A stretch of DNA of 64,000 nt from Leisingera caerulea DSM 24564 (GTDB taxonomy: Bacteria; Pseudomonadota; Alphaproteobacteria; Rhodobacterales; Rhodobacteraceae), in contig NZ_AXBI01000019.1 in NCBI RefSeq assembly GCF_000473325.1, positions 62,001 to 126,000 on the forward strand. Reading direction: 5' to 3'. Below the pieces are notes generated by a model. That model saw only the letters and a program-made list of their open reading frames with translations, had not been told where the DNA came from and did not search any database. Within the stretch, counting starts at the first letter, position 1. Every line of letters begins with the position of its first letter. Below, piece after piece: positions 26,056 to 35,279 of the stretch. The position numbers and the translations under genes were made by a program.

Positions 26056-27738
26056 ATGAGCATTCTTGAATTCAGAAATGTCTCCAAAAGCTACGGGGAA
26101 GGCACGGCCAAAACCTCCGTGCTCAGAAACATCAGCCTGAGTGTTCAGGAGGGGGAGTTCCTGGTGCTTCTGGGCTTCTCCGGCACCGGTAAGACAACCC
26201 TCATCAACCTGATGGCCGGGCTTGAGACACCGACCGAGGGCACAGCCGCCTTCCGGGGAAAGACGATCACCGGCCCCGGCCCGGAACGCGGGGTGATCTT
26301 CCAGAGCTATTCGCTGATGCCCTGGCTCACGGTGAACGGCAACGTGCGCCTTGCGGTGGACACGGTCTTTCCGGGCCTCTCCGGTGCTGAAAAACAGGCC
26401 AAGACGGACCATTACGTCGGGATGGTCGGCCTCAGCCACGCCGCCGGCCGCCGCCCGGCGGAGCTGTCGGGCGGCATGCGGCAGCGGGTGAATGTGGCCC
26501 GCGCGCTGGCGATGGACCCGGAGGTCCTGCTGCTGGATGAACCGCTGTCGGCACTGGACGCGCTGACCCGCGCCAATCTGGCGGATGAGATCGAGATGAT
26601 CTGGGAGGCCGACAAGAAGACCTGCGTGCTGATCACCAATGATGTGGACGAGGCGATCCTGCTGGCCGACCGCATCATCGCGCTCAACCCCGATGGCACC
26701 CTTGGCGAGGAGTTCAAAGTCGCGATCCCGCGCCCCCGCGACCGGTCTGCGATGAACAATGACGCAACCTTCAAGCGTCTGCGGCGGGAAGTGACCTCCT
26801 GCCTGATGGAGGCGGGGATCGAGGCCAAAATCGAAAGCACCAGAACCCTGCCGGATGTGACCCCGGTCCACGGTCTGCCCGCCGCCGTGGCCGAGGCCTC
26901 CAAGTCGCTGACGGAGGACCGCTTCCTGGACTTCTCGCAGCTGCACAAGATCTATCCCACCCCCAAGGGGCCGCTGACTGTGGTCGAGGATTTCAACCTC
27001 AAGATCAGCAAGGGTGAATTCATCTCGCTGATCGGCCACTCGGGCTGCGGCAAATCCACCGTGCTGACCATGGCCGCGGGCCTCAACCCGATCTCCAAGG
27101 GGGCGATCAAGCTGGACCGCCGCCATGTCGAGGGCGCCGATCCCGAGCGCGCGGTGGTGTTCCAGTCGCCAAACCTGTTCCCCTGGCTGACCGCGCGGGA
27201 GAACTGCGCCATCGGCGTTGACAAGGTCTATCCCAAGGCGTCGCAGGCGGAACGGCAGGACGTGGTGGAATACTACCTGGAGCGCGTCGGCCTGGCGGAT
27301 GCGATGGACAAGCCCGCAAACGCCATGTCGAACGGCATGCAGCAGCGGGTCGGCATCGCCCGCGCCTTTGCCCTCTCGCCCAAGCTTCTGTTGCTCGACG
27401 AACCCTTCGGCATGCTCGACAGCCTCACCCGCTGGGAGCTGCAGGAGGTGCTGATGGAGGTCTGGTCCCGCACCAAGGTGACCGCGATCTGCGTCACCCA
27501 TGATGTCGACGAGGCGATCCTGCTGGCCGACCGGGTGGTGATGATGACCAACGGGCCCCAGGCTACCATCGGCAAGATCACCGACGTCGACCTGCCGCGC
27601 CCGCGCACCCGCAAGGCGCTGCTGGAGCACCCGGAGTACTACACCTACCGGCAGGAGGTGCTCGATTTCCTGGAGGAATACGAGCACGGCGCGAAACCCA
27701 AGCCCAAAGCAGCCGCAAACCAGATTGCAGCGGAGTGA
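26056..27738 (+). CDS. nrtC: Nitrate ABC transporter ATP-binding protein with two fused ATPase domains
   Basis: This 560-residue protein carries two complete ABC domains in tandem. Domain 1 has Walker A GFSGTGKTT (from residue 40), signature LSGGMRQRV and Walker B VLLLDEPLSALD. Domain 2 has Walker A GHSGCGKST (from about residue 327), Walker B LLLLDEPFGMLD and a degenerate signature SNGMQQRV in place of LSGGQ. The usual cyanobacterial split is NrtC (ATPase plus NrtA-like domain) and NrtD; here both ATPases are one chain and no sensor domain is present. Confidence 0.92.
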   Translation: MSILEFRNVSKSYGEGTAKTSVLRNISLSVQEGEFLVLLGFSGTGKTTLINLMAGLETPTEGTAAFRGKTITGPGPERGVIFQSYSLMPWLTVNGNVRLAVDTVFPGLSGAEKQAKTDHYVGMVGLSHAAGRRPAELSGGMRQRVNVARALAMDPEVLLLDEPLSALDALTRANLADEIEMIWEADKKTCVLITNDVDEAILLADRIIALNPDGTLGEEFKVAIPRPRDRSAMNNDATFKRLRREVTSCLMEAGIEAKIESTRTLPDVTPVHGLPAAVAEASKSLTEDRFLDFSQLHKIYPTPKGPLTVVEDFNLKISKGEFISLIGHSGCGKSTVLTMAAGLNPISKGAIKLDRRHVEGADPERAVVFQSPNLFPWLTARENCAIGVDKVYPKASQAERQDVVEYYLERVGLADAMDKPANAMSNGMQQRVGIARAFALSPKLLLLDEPFGMLDSLTRWELQEVLMEVWSRTKVTAICVTHDVDEAILLADRVVMMTNGPQATIGKITDVDLPRPRTRKALLEHPEYYTYRQEVLDFLEEYEHGAKPKPKAAANQIAAE

Positions 27739-27742
27739 GACC

Positions 27743-30184
27743 ATGACCCAGAAACTCGTCATTATCGGGGCCGGCATGGCCTCTGGCCGGGTGATCGAGC
27801 ATCTGCTCGACGCGGACCCCGGCGCCTATGACATCACCCTGTTCAACGCCGAGCCGCGCGGCAATTACAACCGCATCATGCTGAGCCCGGTGCTGTCAGG
27901 CGAGAAGACCTATGAGGAGATCGTCACCCATTCGGACGCGTGGTACGCGGAGCGCGGCATCACCTGCCGGTTCGGCGAGCATGTGGTGAAGATCGACCCT
28001 GAGATGAAGGTGGTCGAGGGCGAAAACGGTCATGTTCCTTACGATAAGCTGGTAATCGCCACCGGCTCCGCCCCTTTCATAATCCCGGTGCCGGGCCACG
28101 ACCTGCCCGGGGTGATCTCCTACCGCGACCTGGACGACACCAATGCGATGATCGAGGCCGCCGCCAAGGGCGGAAAGGCAGTGGTGATCGGCGGCGGGCT
28201 CTTGGGGCTGGAGGCAGCCGCGGGTCTCAAGGAACGCGGCATGGAAGTGACCGTGCTGCATCTGATGGGCCACCTGATGGAACGCCAGCTGGACGAGGCC
28301 GCGGGGTATCTCCTGCGCAAGGATCTGGAGGCGCGCGGTATCACCGTGAAAACCCAGGCCTCGACCAAGGCGATCCTGGGCGAGGACCGTGCCCGGGCCG
28401 TACTGCTGGACAGCGGCGAGACGCTGGGGGCCGATCTGGTGGTGATGGCGGTGGGCATCCGCCCGGAAACCCGCCTCGCCACCGACGCGCATCTGGACGT
28501 GGCGCGCGGGATCGAGGTGAACGCGCAGATGCAGACCTCCCACCCGGACATCTACGCGGTCGGCGAATGCGTGGAGTTCGACGGCCATCTGTTTGGTCTG
28601 GTGGCGCCGCTCTACGATCAGGCCAAGGTGCTGGCGGACAGCCTGCTGGACCAACCGAATGCCTTTGTTGTCAAGGAGCTGGCCACCAAGCTCAAGGTCA
28701 CTGGCTGCGACCTGTTCAGCGCCGGGGACTTCGCGGAGGGCGAGACCCGCGACGATATCGTCTTCCGCGATCCCGCCCGCGGCATCTACAAGCGGCTGGT
28801 GATCGAAGAAGACCGGCTGGTTGGCGCCGTCATGTACGGCGACACTGCCGACGGCAGCTGGTTCTTCGGCCTGATCAAGGACGGCACCGATATCGAGGAG
28901 ATGCGCGAGACGCTGATCTTCGGCCCGGCCTTCCAGGGGGGTGCCTCCGCGGACCCTCTGTCAGCCGTTGCAGCCTTGCCGCCTGAGGCGGAGATTTGCG
29001 GCTGCAACGGCGTTTGCAAGGGACAGATCACCAGCGCCATCGAACGCGGCGCCACCGACCTCGGCGCGATCCGCGCCACCACCAAGGCCAGCGCCTCCTG
29101 CGGCACCTGCACCGGGCTGGTGGAGCAGCTGCTGGCGGTGACGCTGGGCGACGGCTACGCCGCCCCGCAGGCCCAGCCCATCTGCGGCTGCACTCATCAC
29201 ACCCATGAGGACGTGCGCCGCCTGATCAAATCTCAGGAACTGAAAAGCCAGGCCGCGGTCTGGCAGGAGCTTGGCTGGACCACCGCCAACGGCTGCCATA
29301 TCTGCCGCCCGGCGGTGAACTACTACCTGCTGGCCGACTGGCCGCTGGAATATCAGGACGATCCGCAAAGCCGTTTTGTGAACGAGCGCAAGCACGCCAA
29401 CATCCAGAAGGACGGCACTTTCTCCGTGGTGCCGCGGATGTGGGGCGGTATCACCACCCCGGACGAGCTGCGCGCCATCGCCGATGCCGCCGACAAATAC
29501 GACGTGCCGACGGTCAAGGTCACCGGCGGCCAGCGCATCGACCTGCTGGGCGTCAGGGGCGAGGACCTGCCCGGCATCTGGTCCGACCTGAACCGCGCCG
29601 GGCTGGTGTCGGGCCATGCCTATTCCAAGGGGCTGCGCACGGTGAAAACCTGTGTCGGCACCGACCATTGCCGCTTTGGCACCCAGGACTCGACGGGGCT
29701 GGGCATCAAGCTGGAAAAGCACCTGTGGGGGTCCTGGACGCCGCACAAGCTGAAGCTCGCGGTCTCCGGCTGCCCGCGCAACTGCGCTGAGGCGACCTGC
29801 AAGGACATCGGCGTGATTTGCGTCGACAGCGGTTATGAAATCCACGTGGGCGGCGCCGCGGGCATGGAGATCAAGGGCACCGAGCTGCTGTGCAAAGTAG
29901 CGACTGAAGAGGAGGCGATCGAGGTGATCTCCGCCATGACCCAGATCTACCGCGAAAACGCCAAGTACCTGGACCGGATCTACAAGTGGCTCGCCAAGGT
30001 GGGGCTGGACTGGGTCAAGACGCAGATCGTCGACGACCTGGAAAACCGCAAGGCGCTGGCGGCCCGGTTCGAGCTGTCGCAATCCGTCTACCGCAAGGAC
30101 CCCTGGGCCGAACACGCGCAGGACCGCACCACGCGGGCGCAATACGCGCCGCTTGCCAATCTCACACTGGAGGCCGCCGAATGA
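27743..30184 (+). CDS. nirB: Assimilatory nitrite reductase (NADH), large subunit
   Basis: This 813-residue enzyme reduces nitrite to ammonium in the cytoplasm. It has an N-terminal FAD/NADH reductase (VIIGAGMASGR; GGGLLGLEAA), BFD-like [2Fe-2S] segments (CGCNGVCKGQI with CGTC; CGCTHHTHEDVR with CHIC) and a siroheme/[4Fe-4S] domain with Cys636 and Cys642 (TCVGTDHC) and Cys677 and Cys681 (CPRNC). ATG 27743 fits the family start and follows CGGAG; a longer frame begins 18 bases earlier. Its stop overlaps nirD. Confidence 0.97.
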   Translation: MTQKLVIIGAGMASGRVIEHLLDADPGAYDITLFNAEPRGNYNRIMLSPVLSGEKTYEEIVTHSDAWYAERGITCRFGEHVVKIDPEMKVVEGENGHVPYDKLVIATGSAPFIIPVPGHDLPGVISYRDLDDTNAMIEAAAKGGKAVVIGGGLLGLEAAAGLKERGMEVTVLHLMGHLMERQLDEAAGYLLRKDLEARGITVKTQASTKAILGEDRARAVLLDSGETLGADLVVMAVGIRPETRLATDAHLDVARGIEVNAQMQTSHPDIYAVGECVEFDGHLFGLVAPLYDQAKVLADSLLDQPNAFVVKELATKLKVTGCDLFSAGDFAEGETRDDIVFRDPARGIYKRLVIEEDRLVGAVMYGDTADGSWFFGLIKDGTDIEEMRETLIFGPAFQGGASADPLSAVAALPPEAEICGCNGVCKGQITSAIERGATDLGAIRATTKASASCGTCTGLVEQLLAVTLGDGYAAPQAQPICGCTHHTHEDVRRLIKSQELKSQAAVWQELGWTTANGCHICRPAVNYYLLADWPLEYQDDPQSRFVNERKHANIQKDGTFSVVPRMWGGITTPDELRAIADAADKYDVPTVKVTGGQRIDLLGVRGEDLPGIWSDLNRAGLVSGHAYSKGLRTVKTCVGTDHCRFGTQDSTGLGIKLEKHLWGSWTPHKLKLAVSGCPRNCAEATCKDIGVICVDSGYEIHVGGAAGMEIKGTELLCKVATEEEAIEVISAMTQIYRENAKYLDRIYKWLAKVGLDWVKTQIVDDLENRKALAARFELSQSVYRKDPWAEHAQDRTTRAQYAPLANLTLEAAE

Positions 30185-30513
30185 GCTGGATCGACATTGG
30201 CCATATCGACGACATCCCGCTGCATGGCGCGCGGGTGGTGAAGACGCCTGGGGGCTGCGTCGGCCTGTTCCGCACCGGCCCGCAACAGGTCTTTGCCGCC
30301 TCCGACCGCTGCCCGCACAAGGGCGGGCCGCTTTCGGAAGGCATCGTGCACGGGCACAGCGTCACCTGCCCGCTGCACAACTGGGTCTTCGACCTGAACA
30401 CAGGCCAGGCGCTGGGGGCGGATGAAGGCCGGATCGAGACCTATCCGCTGCGCGTCGAGGCGGGCCGCCTGCTGATCGACGGCACCGCCATCGGCAAGCG
30501 GAGCGCGGCGTGA
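30181..30513 (+). CDS. nirD: Assimilatory nitrite reductase small subunit (Rieske-type)
   Basis: This 110-residue protein has a full Rieske [2Fe-2S] motif, CPHKGG and CPLHNW. Such a set is found in some NirD proteins, while the enterobacterial ones have lost the cysteines. It overlaps nirB by 4 bp upstream and nasA by 4 bp downstream, and forms the nitrite reductase with NirB. Confidence 0.95.
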   Translation: MSWIDIGHIDDIPLHGARVVKTPGGCVGLFRTGPQQVFAASDRCPHKGGPLSEGIVHGHSVTCPLHNWVFDLNTGQALGADEGRIETYPLRVEAGRLLIDGTAIGKRSAA

Positions 30514-33152
30514 CGGCGGGCGGCACTCCGGCAGAGGTGCGCTCTGCCTGCCCCTATTGCGGCACCGGCTGCGGCCTGCTGCTGCGTCCGGACGGCCAGG
30601 GCGGGCTGGAGGTGCGCGGCGACCCGGACCACCCGGCCAACCGCGGGCGGCTGTGCTCCAAGGGGCTGGCACTGGGGGAGACGCTGGGACAGGAGGGCCG
30701 CCTGCTGGCGCCGCGGGTGAACGGCCGGGACACCGGCTGGGACAGCGCGCTGGACCTGGTCGCCGCCAAGTTCCAGAAAGCCGTGGAGCAGCACGGCCCG
30801 GACAGCGTCGGCTTTTACCTGTCGGGCCAGATGCTGACCGAAGACTATTACGTCGCCAACAAGCTGATGAAGGGTTTTCTCGGCTCCGCCAATATCGACA
30901 CCAACTCGCGCCTGTGCATGGCTTCGACCGTCGCGGGGCACAAACGCGCCTTTGGCACCGACACGGTGCCCGGCACCTATGAGGATCTCGACGAGGCCGA
31001 TCTGATCGTGCTGGTGGGGTCAAACCTCGCCTGGTGCCACCCGGTGCTGCACCAGCGCATTCTGGCCGCACGGGCGGCGCGCGGCACCAAACTGGTGGTG
31101 ATCGACCCGCGCCGCACCGCCAGCTGCGATCAGGCGGACATGCACCTGAAGCTAGGGGCGGGCAGCGATGTGGCACTGTTCAACCGCCTGCTGGCCGCGC
31201 TTTATGAGGGCGGCGCGCTGGATGCGGACTATCTGCGCCATGTGGAGGGGCTGGGCGCAGCGCTGGAGGCCGCCTTTGCCGCGGATGCTGCGGTGACCGG
31301 GCTGGAGGCGACCGAGATCGCGGAGTTCTGCGATCTGTGGAGGCGGACCGGAAAGGTCGTGACCATCTTCAGCCAGGGGGTGAACCAGTCCAGCTCGGGA
31401 ACCGACAAGGTGAATGCGATCCTGAATTGCCACCTGGCAACGGGGCGGATCGGCAAGCGTGGCTGCGGGCCATTCTCAGTCACCGGCCAGCCCAATGCCA
31501 TGGGCGGGCGCGAGGTTGGCGGGCTGGCCAATATGCTGGCCTGCCACATGGATCTGGAAAACGCCCGGCACAGGGCTGCGGTGCAGGACTTCTGGGGCGC
31601 GCCTGCGATGCCGGAACGCGCGGGCTTGAAAGCCGTCGACCTGTTCCGCGCCGCGGGCGACGGGCGGCTCAAGGCGCTGTGGATCATCCACACCAACCCG
31701 GCCGTGACGATGCCGGAGGCCGATGCCGTCTCCGCTGCCATCAAGGCCTGCGACTTTACCGTGGTCAGCGACATCACCGCCGCGACCGATACCGCGCGGC
31801 TGGCAGATGTACTGCTGCCCGCCGCCGCCTGGGCGGAAAAGGACGGCACCGTCACCAACTCGGACCGCACCATCAGCCGCCAGCGCGCGGTTCTGCCGCC
31901 GCCCGGCCAAGCCCGCCCGGACTGGGACATTCTGGCAGACGTTGGCAGGCGCATGGGCTGGGCTGCAGCTTTTGACTACCAGTCGCCGGCGCAGATCTTC
32001 CGCGAACATGCAGCACTGTCGGGCCTTGCGGGCCGTTTCGGGCTGGACTTCGATATCTCCGGTCTCAGCGGCCTGTCCGATGCAGGCTATGATGGGCTGG
32101 CGCCGGTGCGCTGGCCGGTCAGCCGCCGCCGGGGCGGGCGCTTCTTTGCGGACGGCCGGTTTTATCACCCGGACGGCAAGGCACGGATGCTGCCCGTCCG
32201 CTGCCAGCCGCCGGCGGCTGCCACTGACAGAGAGTTTCCGTTCCGCCTGAACACCGGCCGCATCCGCGATCAATGGCATACGATGACCCGGACGGCCCAG
32301 TCTCCGCGCCTGTCAGGGCATCTTGGCGAACCCTTCGCCGACATTCACCCGGACGACGCCGCGGACCTGGGGGTAAAGCCCGCGGACCTGCTGCGTCTGC
32401 GCAGCCCGCACGGGCAGGCGATCCTGCGGGCGCGGATCACGGCGGATGTCCAGCCCGGCGACCTGTTCGTGCCGATTCACTGGACCGGGGAAACAGCACC
32501 TTCGGCGCGTATCGCGTCTCTTGTTGCCGCGGTGACCGACCCGGTCTCCGGACAACCCGAAAGCAAGGCCTCTGTGGCGGCAGCCGAACGCTTTCAAGCG
32601 TCCTGGTACGGCTTTGCCGTGTCCTGCCGGCCCATGGCCCCCGGAACGACCCCCGGAACGGACTACTGGGCCTTGGCGCGGACACAGACCGGCTACCGCG
32701 CGGAGTTGGCAGGCGCGGCGCCGCTCCGCGATCCGGAGGCCGCAGCGCGCCAGCTGTTCGCCCTGCCGGATGCCGCGATCCAGATGATGACGGACAGCCG
32801 CAAGGGCATTGCCCGGGTGGCCCTCCACCAAAGCGGCAGGCTGGCGGCGGCGCTGTTCATTGCGCCGCAGCCAATTGCCGTCCGCCGCAGCTACCTGGCC
32901 GGACTGCCCGGCACCTGCACATCCGGCGTGCTGACCGGTCAGCCGCCCGAAGACCTGCCGGACGCGGGCCCGCTGGTGTGCGCCTGTTTCAATGTCGGGG
33001 CAAATACGATTCTGCGCGCCATCGAAACGGGCCGCCTCCTCAGTGCCGCTGATGTCGGTGCGGCGCTGCAAGCGGGCACCGGCTGCGGATCCTGCCGTTC
33101 GGAAATCACCGCGCTGCTGGCCCGCCGGCGCTGCAAACCGGCCGCAGAATAG
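30510..33152 (+). CDS. nasA: Assimilatory nitrate reductase catalytic subunit
   Basis: This 880-residue Mo-bisMGD enzyme reduces nitrate to nitrite. The N-terminal [4Fe-4S] site is Cys14-x2-Cys17-x3-Cys21 and Cys49 (GRLCSKG). Molybdopterin contacts (SSGTDKVNAILNCHLATGRIG; GQPNAMGGREVGG) and the C-terminal molydopterin-dinucleotide domain are present. A BFD-like [2Fe-2S] domain closes the chain (VCACFNVG with GCGSC, residues about 825-875), typical of NasA that takes electrons from a reductase. Start is GTG 30510 overlapping the nirD stop. It is the last gene of the nas operon. Confidence 0.96.
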   Translation: MTAGGTPAEVRSACPYCGTGCGLLLRPDGQGGLEVRGDPDHPANRGRLCSKGLALGETLGQEGRLLAPRVNGRDTGWDSALDLVAAKFQKAVEQHGPDSVGFYLSGQMLTEDYYVANKLMKGFLGSANIDTNSRLCMASTVAGHKRAFGTDTVPGTYEDLDEADLIVLVGSNLAWCHPVLHQRILAARAARGTKLVVIDPRRTASCDQADMHLKLGAGSDVALFNRLLAALYEGGALDADYLRHVEGLGAALEAAFAADAAVTGLEATEIAEFCDLWRRTGKVVTIFSQGVNQSSSGTDKVNAILNCHLATGRIGKRGCGPFSVTGQPNAMGGREVGGLANMLACHMDLENARHRAAVQDFWGAPAMPERAGLKAVDLFRAAGDGRLKALWIIHTNPAVTMPEADAVSAAIKACDFTVVSDITAATDTARLADVLLPAAAWAEKDGTVTNSDRTISRQRAVLPPPGQARPDWDILADVGRRMGWAAAFDYQSPAQIFREHAALSGLAGRFGLDFDISGLSGLSDAGYDGLAPVRWPVSRRRGGRFFADGRFYHPDGKARMLPVRCQPPAAATDREFPFRLNTGRIRDQWHTMTRTAQSPRLSGHLGEPFADIHPDDAADLGVKPADLLRLRSPHGQAILRARITADVQPGDLFVPIHWTGETAPSARIASLVAAVTDPVSGQPESKASVAAAERFQASWYGFAVSCRPMAPGTTPGTDYWALARTQTGYRAELAGAAPLRDPEAAARQLFALPDAAIQMMTDSRKGIARVALHQSGRLAAALFIAPQPIAVRRSYLAGLPGTCTSGVLTGQPPEDLPDAGPLVCACFNVGANTILRAIETGRLLSAADVGAALQAGTGCGSCRSEITALLARRRCKPAAE

Positions 33153-33205
33153 AGCTTGCGCAGCCCCCTCCCCCGGTTCACGCGCTCTGCTCTGGGGTCC
33201 CGGCC

Positions 33206-33520
33206 CTAGTTCAACCGCCCCTTGCGGAGTTCAATCAGCCCCCGCAGCGCCCTCATGAACACGCCGCGGTCACGATGGCCGACTTGCGACAGCATGGTGA
33301 GCACTTCGCGCTGGTCCCGCTCCAGCGCATCGCAGGACCGGGAGTTCTCAGGCGACACCATGTGGGCCCTTGAAACCAGCAGCGCAAGCGACTTTTGGTC
33401 CAGTCCGTCGGTTAGTTCAGACCAAAAGCCAAGGCTTCTCCCCGAAGCCTCGCTGGCCTTCCTGAGAAGCTCAAGCTCGCGCCGGGAACAGCCCCTGCCG
33501 CTCCCTCCGGCGCGATGCAT
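33206..33520 (-). CDS. Hypothetical protein
   Basis: This frame encodes 104 residues from ATG 33520, preceded by CGGAAAG (a TTG lies seven codons earlier). The product is basic and mostly helical (RRELELLRKASEAS; DQREVLTMLSQVGHRDRG; FMRALRGLIELRKGRLN). I do not recognise a family. It converges on nasA and is divergent from the regulator at 33653, so it may belong to a small accessory unit with that gene. Amino-acid composition is protein-like, yet the call remains uncertain. Confidence 0.5.
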   Translation of the reverse strand: MHRAGGSGRGCSRRELELLRKASEASGRSLGFWSELTDGLDQKSLALLVSRAHMVSPENSRSCDALERDQREVLTMLSQVGHRDRGVFMRALRGLIELRKGRLN

Positions 33521-33652
33521 CTTTCCGTCTGTCCACTCCAATGGAAACTCACCCGCTGATAAACGCTACACACGCATTGATTGTTGATGCCTTGGCTGAT
33601 ACGTGTCAACTATTGGTTTAATAATTCACATATGTAAACTTTTGAGGTGCAT

Positions 33653-34390
33653 ATGATAGCCGACCGTATTGATGCCGCCTGCAAGATCGCAGGCGTAAGA
33701 TTAAAAACAGCCTGCACGATTTCCGGGGTCAATTACGGCACCCTCAGAAGCCAGATGAGGAACAACCGGGAAATCCCCGCGTCCTCTTTGGCGCTGCTGT
33801 CCGCCGGCTTGTGCATCCCCATTCAGTTCTTTTTCGACCTGCCCGGCGGAAACCACGCCTCCGCAGCCAAACTCAACCGATGGCGGGCGGCCGAAACCGC
33901 CAATACCGAACTTGCCGCGTGCTCCAGGGCCGGATTCAATGTCACGACGGACCACATCCTGGACTGGTTCCACCAGGAGGGAGGGCAGCTGCAGAACTGG
34001 GAGTGGTTCGAGGACCAGGTTGACCTTTATGAGCCCCTCGAACCCACAGACCGGATTATGCACCCGATCCAGATCGGCAAACGCAGCGCCGCGGCAGAGC
34101 GGCTTATGCTTGCCGGGAACCGTGATTTCTACCGCATCGTCGGAACCTTCGAAGAGAGGATTATCCAGCGCGCGATGCAGTCGCACAGGATGCTCGAAGA
34201 GGTTCCCTACATTGTGACGGACGAAGTGCTGGACGTGATCATCAAGGGGCTGAGGGTGCGGGGCGGCTACCGCAAGGTGACGATGCGGGTGACCGGCCCC
34301 CAAGGGGCGCCGGTCACTGCGGTTTTCTCAAAGATTACCTGGCTCGACACTGCTGACAATGTGCGAGAAATGGACTGCGTTGAGGCCTAG
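33653..34390 (+). CDS. Putative helix-turn-helix regulator with unknown C-terminal domain
   Basis: The ATG at 33653 follows GAGG with a 5-base spacer, better than the GTG two codons earlier, giving 245 residues. Residues 1-55 resemble an XRE-like helix-turn-helix (RLKTACTISGVNYGTLRSQMRNNREIPASSL is split over residues 15-45). Residues about 90-225 contain alternating helix and strand (ILDWFHQEGG; FYRIVGTFEERIIQ; KVTMRVTGPQGAPV) and could be a PAS-like sensor fold, a guess only. The upstream 110 bp is A/T-rich. Its 3' end overlaps the converging gene by 63 bp. Confidence 0.65.
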   Translation: MIADRIDAACKIAGVRLKTACTISGVNYGTLRSQMRNNREIPASSLALLSAGLCIPIQFFFDLPGGNHASAAKLNRWRAAETANTELAACSRAGFNVTTDHILDWFHQEGGQLQNWEWFEDQVDLYEPLEPTDRIMHPIQIGKRSAAAERLMLAGNRDFYRIVGTFEERIIQRAMQSHRMLEEVPYIVTDEVLDVIIKGLRVRGGYRKVTMRVTGPQGAPVTAVFSKITWLDTADNVREMDCVEA

Positions 34391-34996
34391 GATCATCTGA
34401 TCGTTTGCCAGGCCCTCCGGCACCGGATCCGACCAGCAGATCGCATTCCGGTACTTGCCGTTAAAGCCGTAATCGTCAGCAAGGCGGCGGTGCTTGTAGG
34501 CAATGATCGTGTACATCCAATCAAAATCCCACCGCGTGGCGGCCAGCAGCTTCACATATTGCGCAAAGTCGCCAAGCCTGCGGATGCCGCCCCGTTCGTC
34601 CGGCGCAACCTCGATGCCGCCAAAGTAGATCAGCCTGCCCCGCAGTTCATCGACCAGCGGCTGCGAGACGCTCGCTACAACCTCGTCGCGGCCGCCGTAC
34701 CGGGAGGCCGCAAGGCCCCGGAAGTAGTTGCCGAAGTCCTTGCCGCCAAGGTCCACGCTCTTGGCTGAGATGCAGGTAATGCAACGGTCCTCCCGCTTCA
34801 GGAACAGCCAGAATGCCCGGCCTGACTCAAGGTCATCGTCACTGACTTCGGACATCGGATGGACGCGCTTCTTGCCCACATCCTCCAGCAGGGCTGGCAG
34901 CTCTTGAGGGTCTGTGCACACGTAAAGCGTCAGGCCCTCGGCGTTGAACCTGCCTTCAATGGCCCGCATGTGTGTGAGGATGCTCTTACGTTCCAT
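34328..34996 (-). CDS. Hypothetical protein
   Basis: This 222-residue protein begins at ATG 34996, which follows AAGGAG by 6 bases; a longer upstream frame has no such site. It has segments RAFWLFLKREDRCITCISAKSVDLG and MYTIIAYKHRRLADDYGFNG with no family I can name. No signal peptide or membrane helix is visible. Its last 63 bp overlap antisense to the end of the regulator gene at 33653, so the two transcripts could interfere. It may be a horizontally acquired accessory gene. Confidence 0.65.
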   Translation of the reverse strand: MERKSILTHMRAIEGRFNAEGLTLYVCTDPQELPALLEDVGKKRVHPMSEVSDDDLESGRAFWLFLKREDRCITCISAKSVDLGGKDFGNYFRGLAASRYGGRDEVVASVSQPLVDELRGRLIYFGGIEVAPDERGGIRRLGDFAQYVKLLAATRWDFDWMYTIIAYKHRRLADDYGFNGKYRNAICWSDPVPEGLANDQMILGLNAVHFSHIVSSVEPGNL

Positions 34997-35279
34997 GTTT
35001 TTCTCCTTACAAAAATGGAATGCTGCACTCGCAAGGCGGGTGCAGAAGTAAGATTCCCTCATTTTTGGTTGTAAAACAGGTCTTTCCCGCGGGATGCGGA
35101 TCACCGGATCAGGGAAACACCAGGAATTCTGCAGGCCGCCCGGTTTCCAGCAGCGGGAAAGCAAATTTACCGTTCTTGAAGCGGGCGCCTGCGGCGTGGG
35201 ATCCGGCGCAGGCGGCCCGAACCGGGCAGGTTTCGCCCCTGCCCGTCCGGTTTACGGGCGGGCCAGCCGGTGGAAACGG
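34997..35279. other. Intergenic region with a GC-rich hairpin after mttB
   Basis: The region holds the promoter side of the hypothetical gene (-) and the 3' side of the MttB gene (-). A hairpin CGGGCAGG/CCTGCCCG lies at 35223-35245, 35 bp past the MttB stop, without a T run, and may act as a weak terminator. No gene seen. Confidence 0.4.

Noticed and set aside
24865..27777. A 970-residue minus-strand frame opposite nrtBC, and a 751-residue one at 22914-25169
   Set aside because: They are antisense shadows of GC-rich genes: composition is rich in Arg, Gly, His and Gln and shows no motif, while the plus strand carries clear nas and nrt families.
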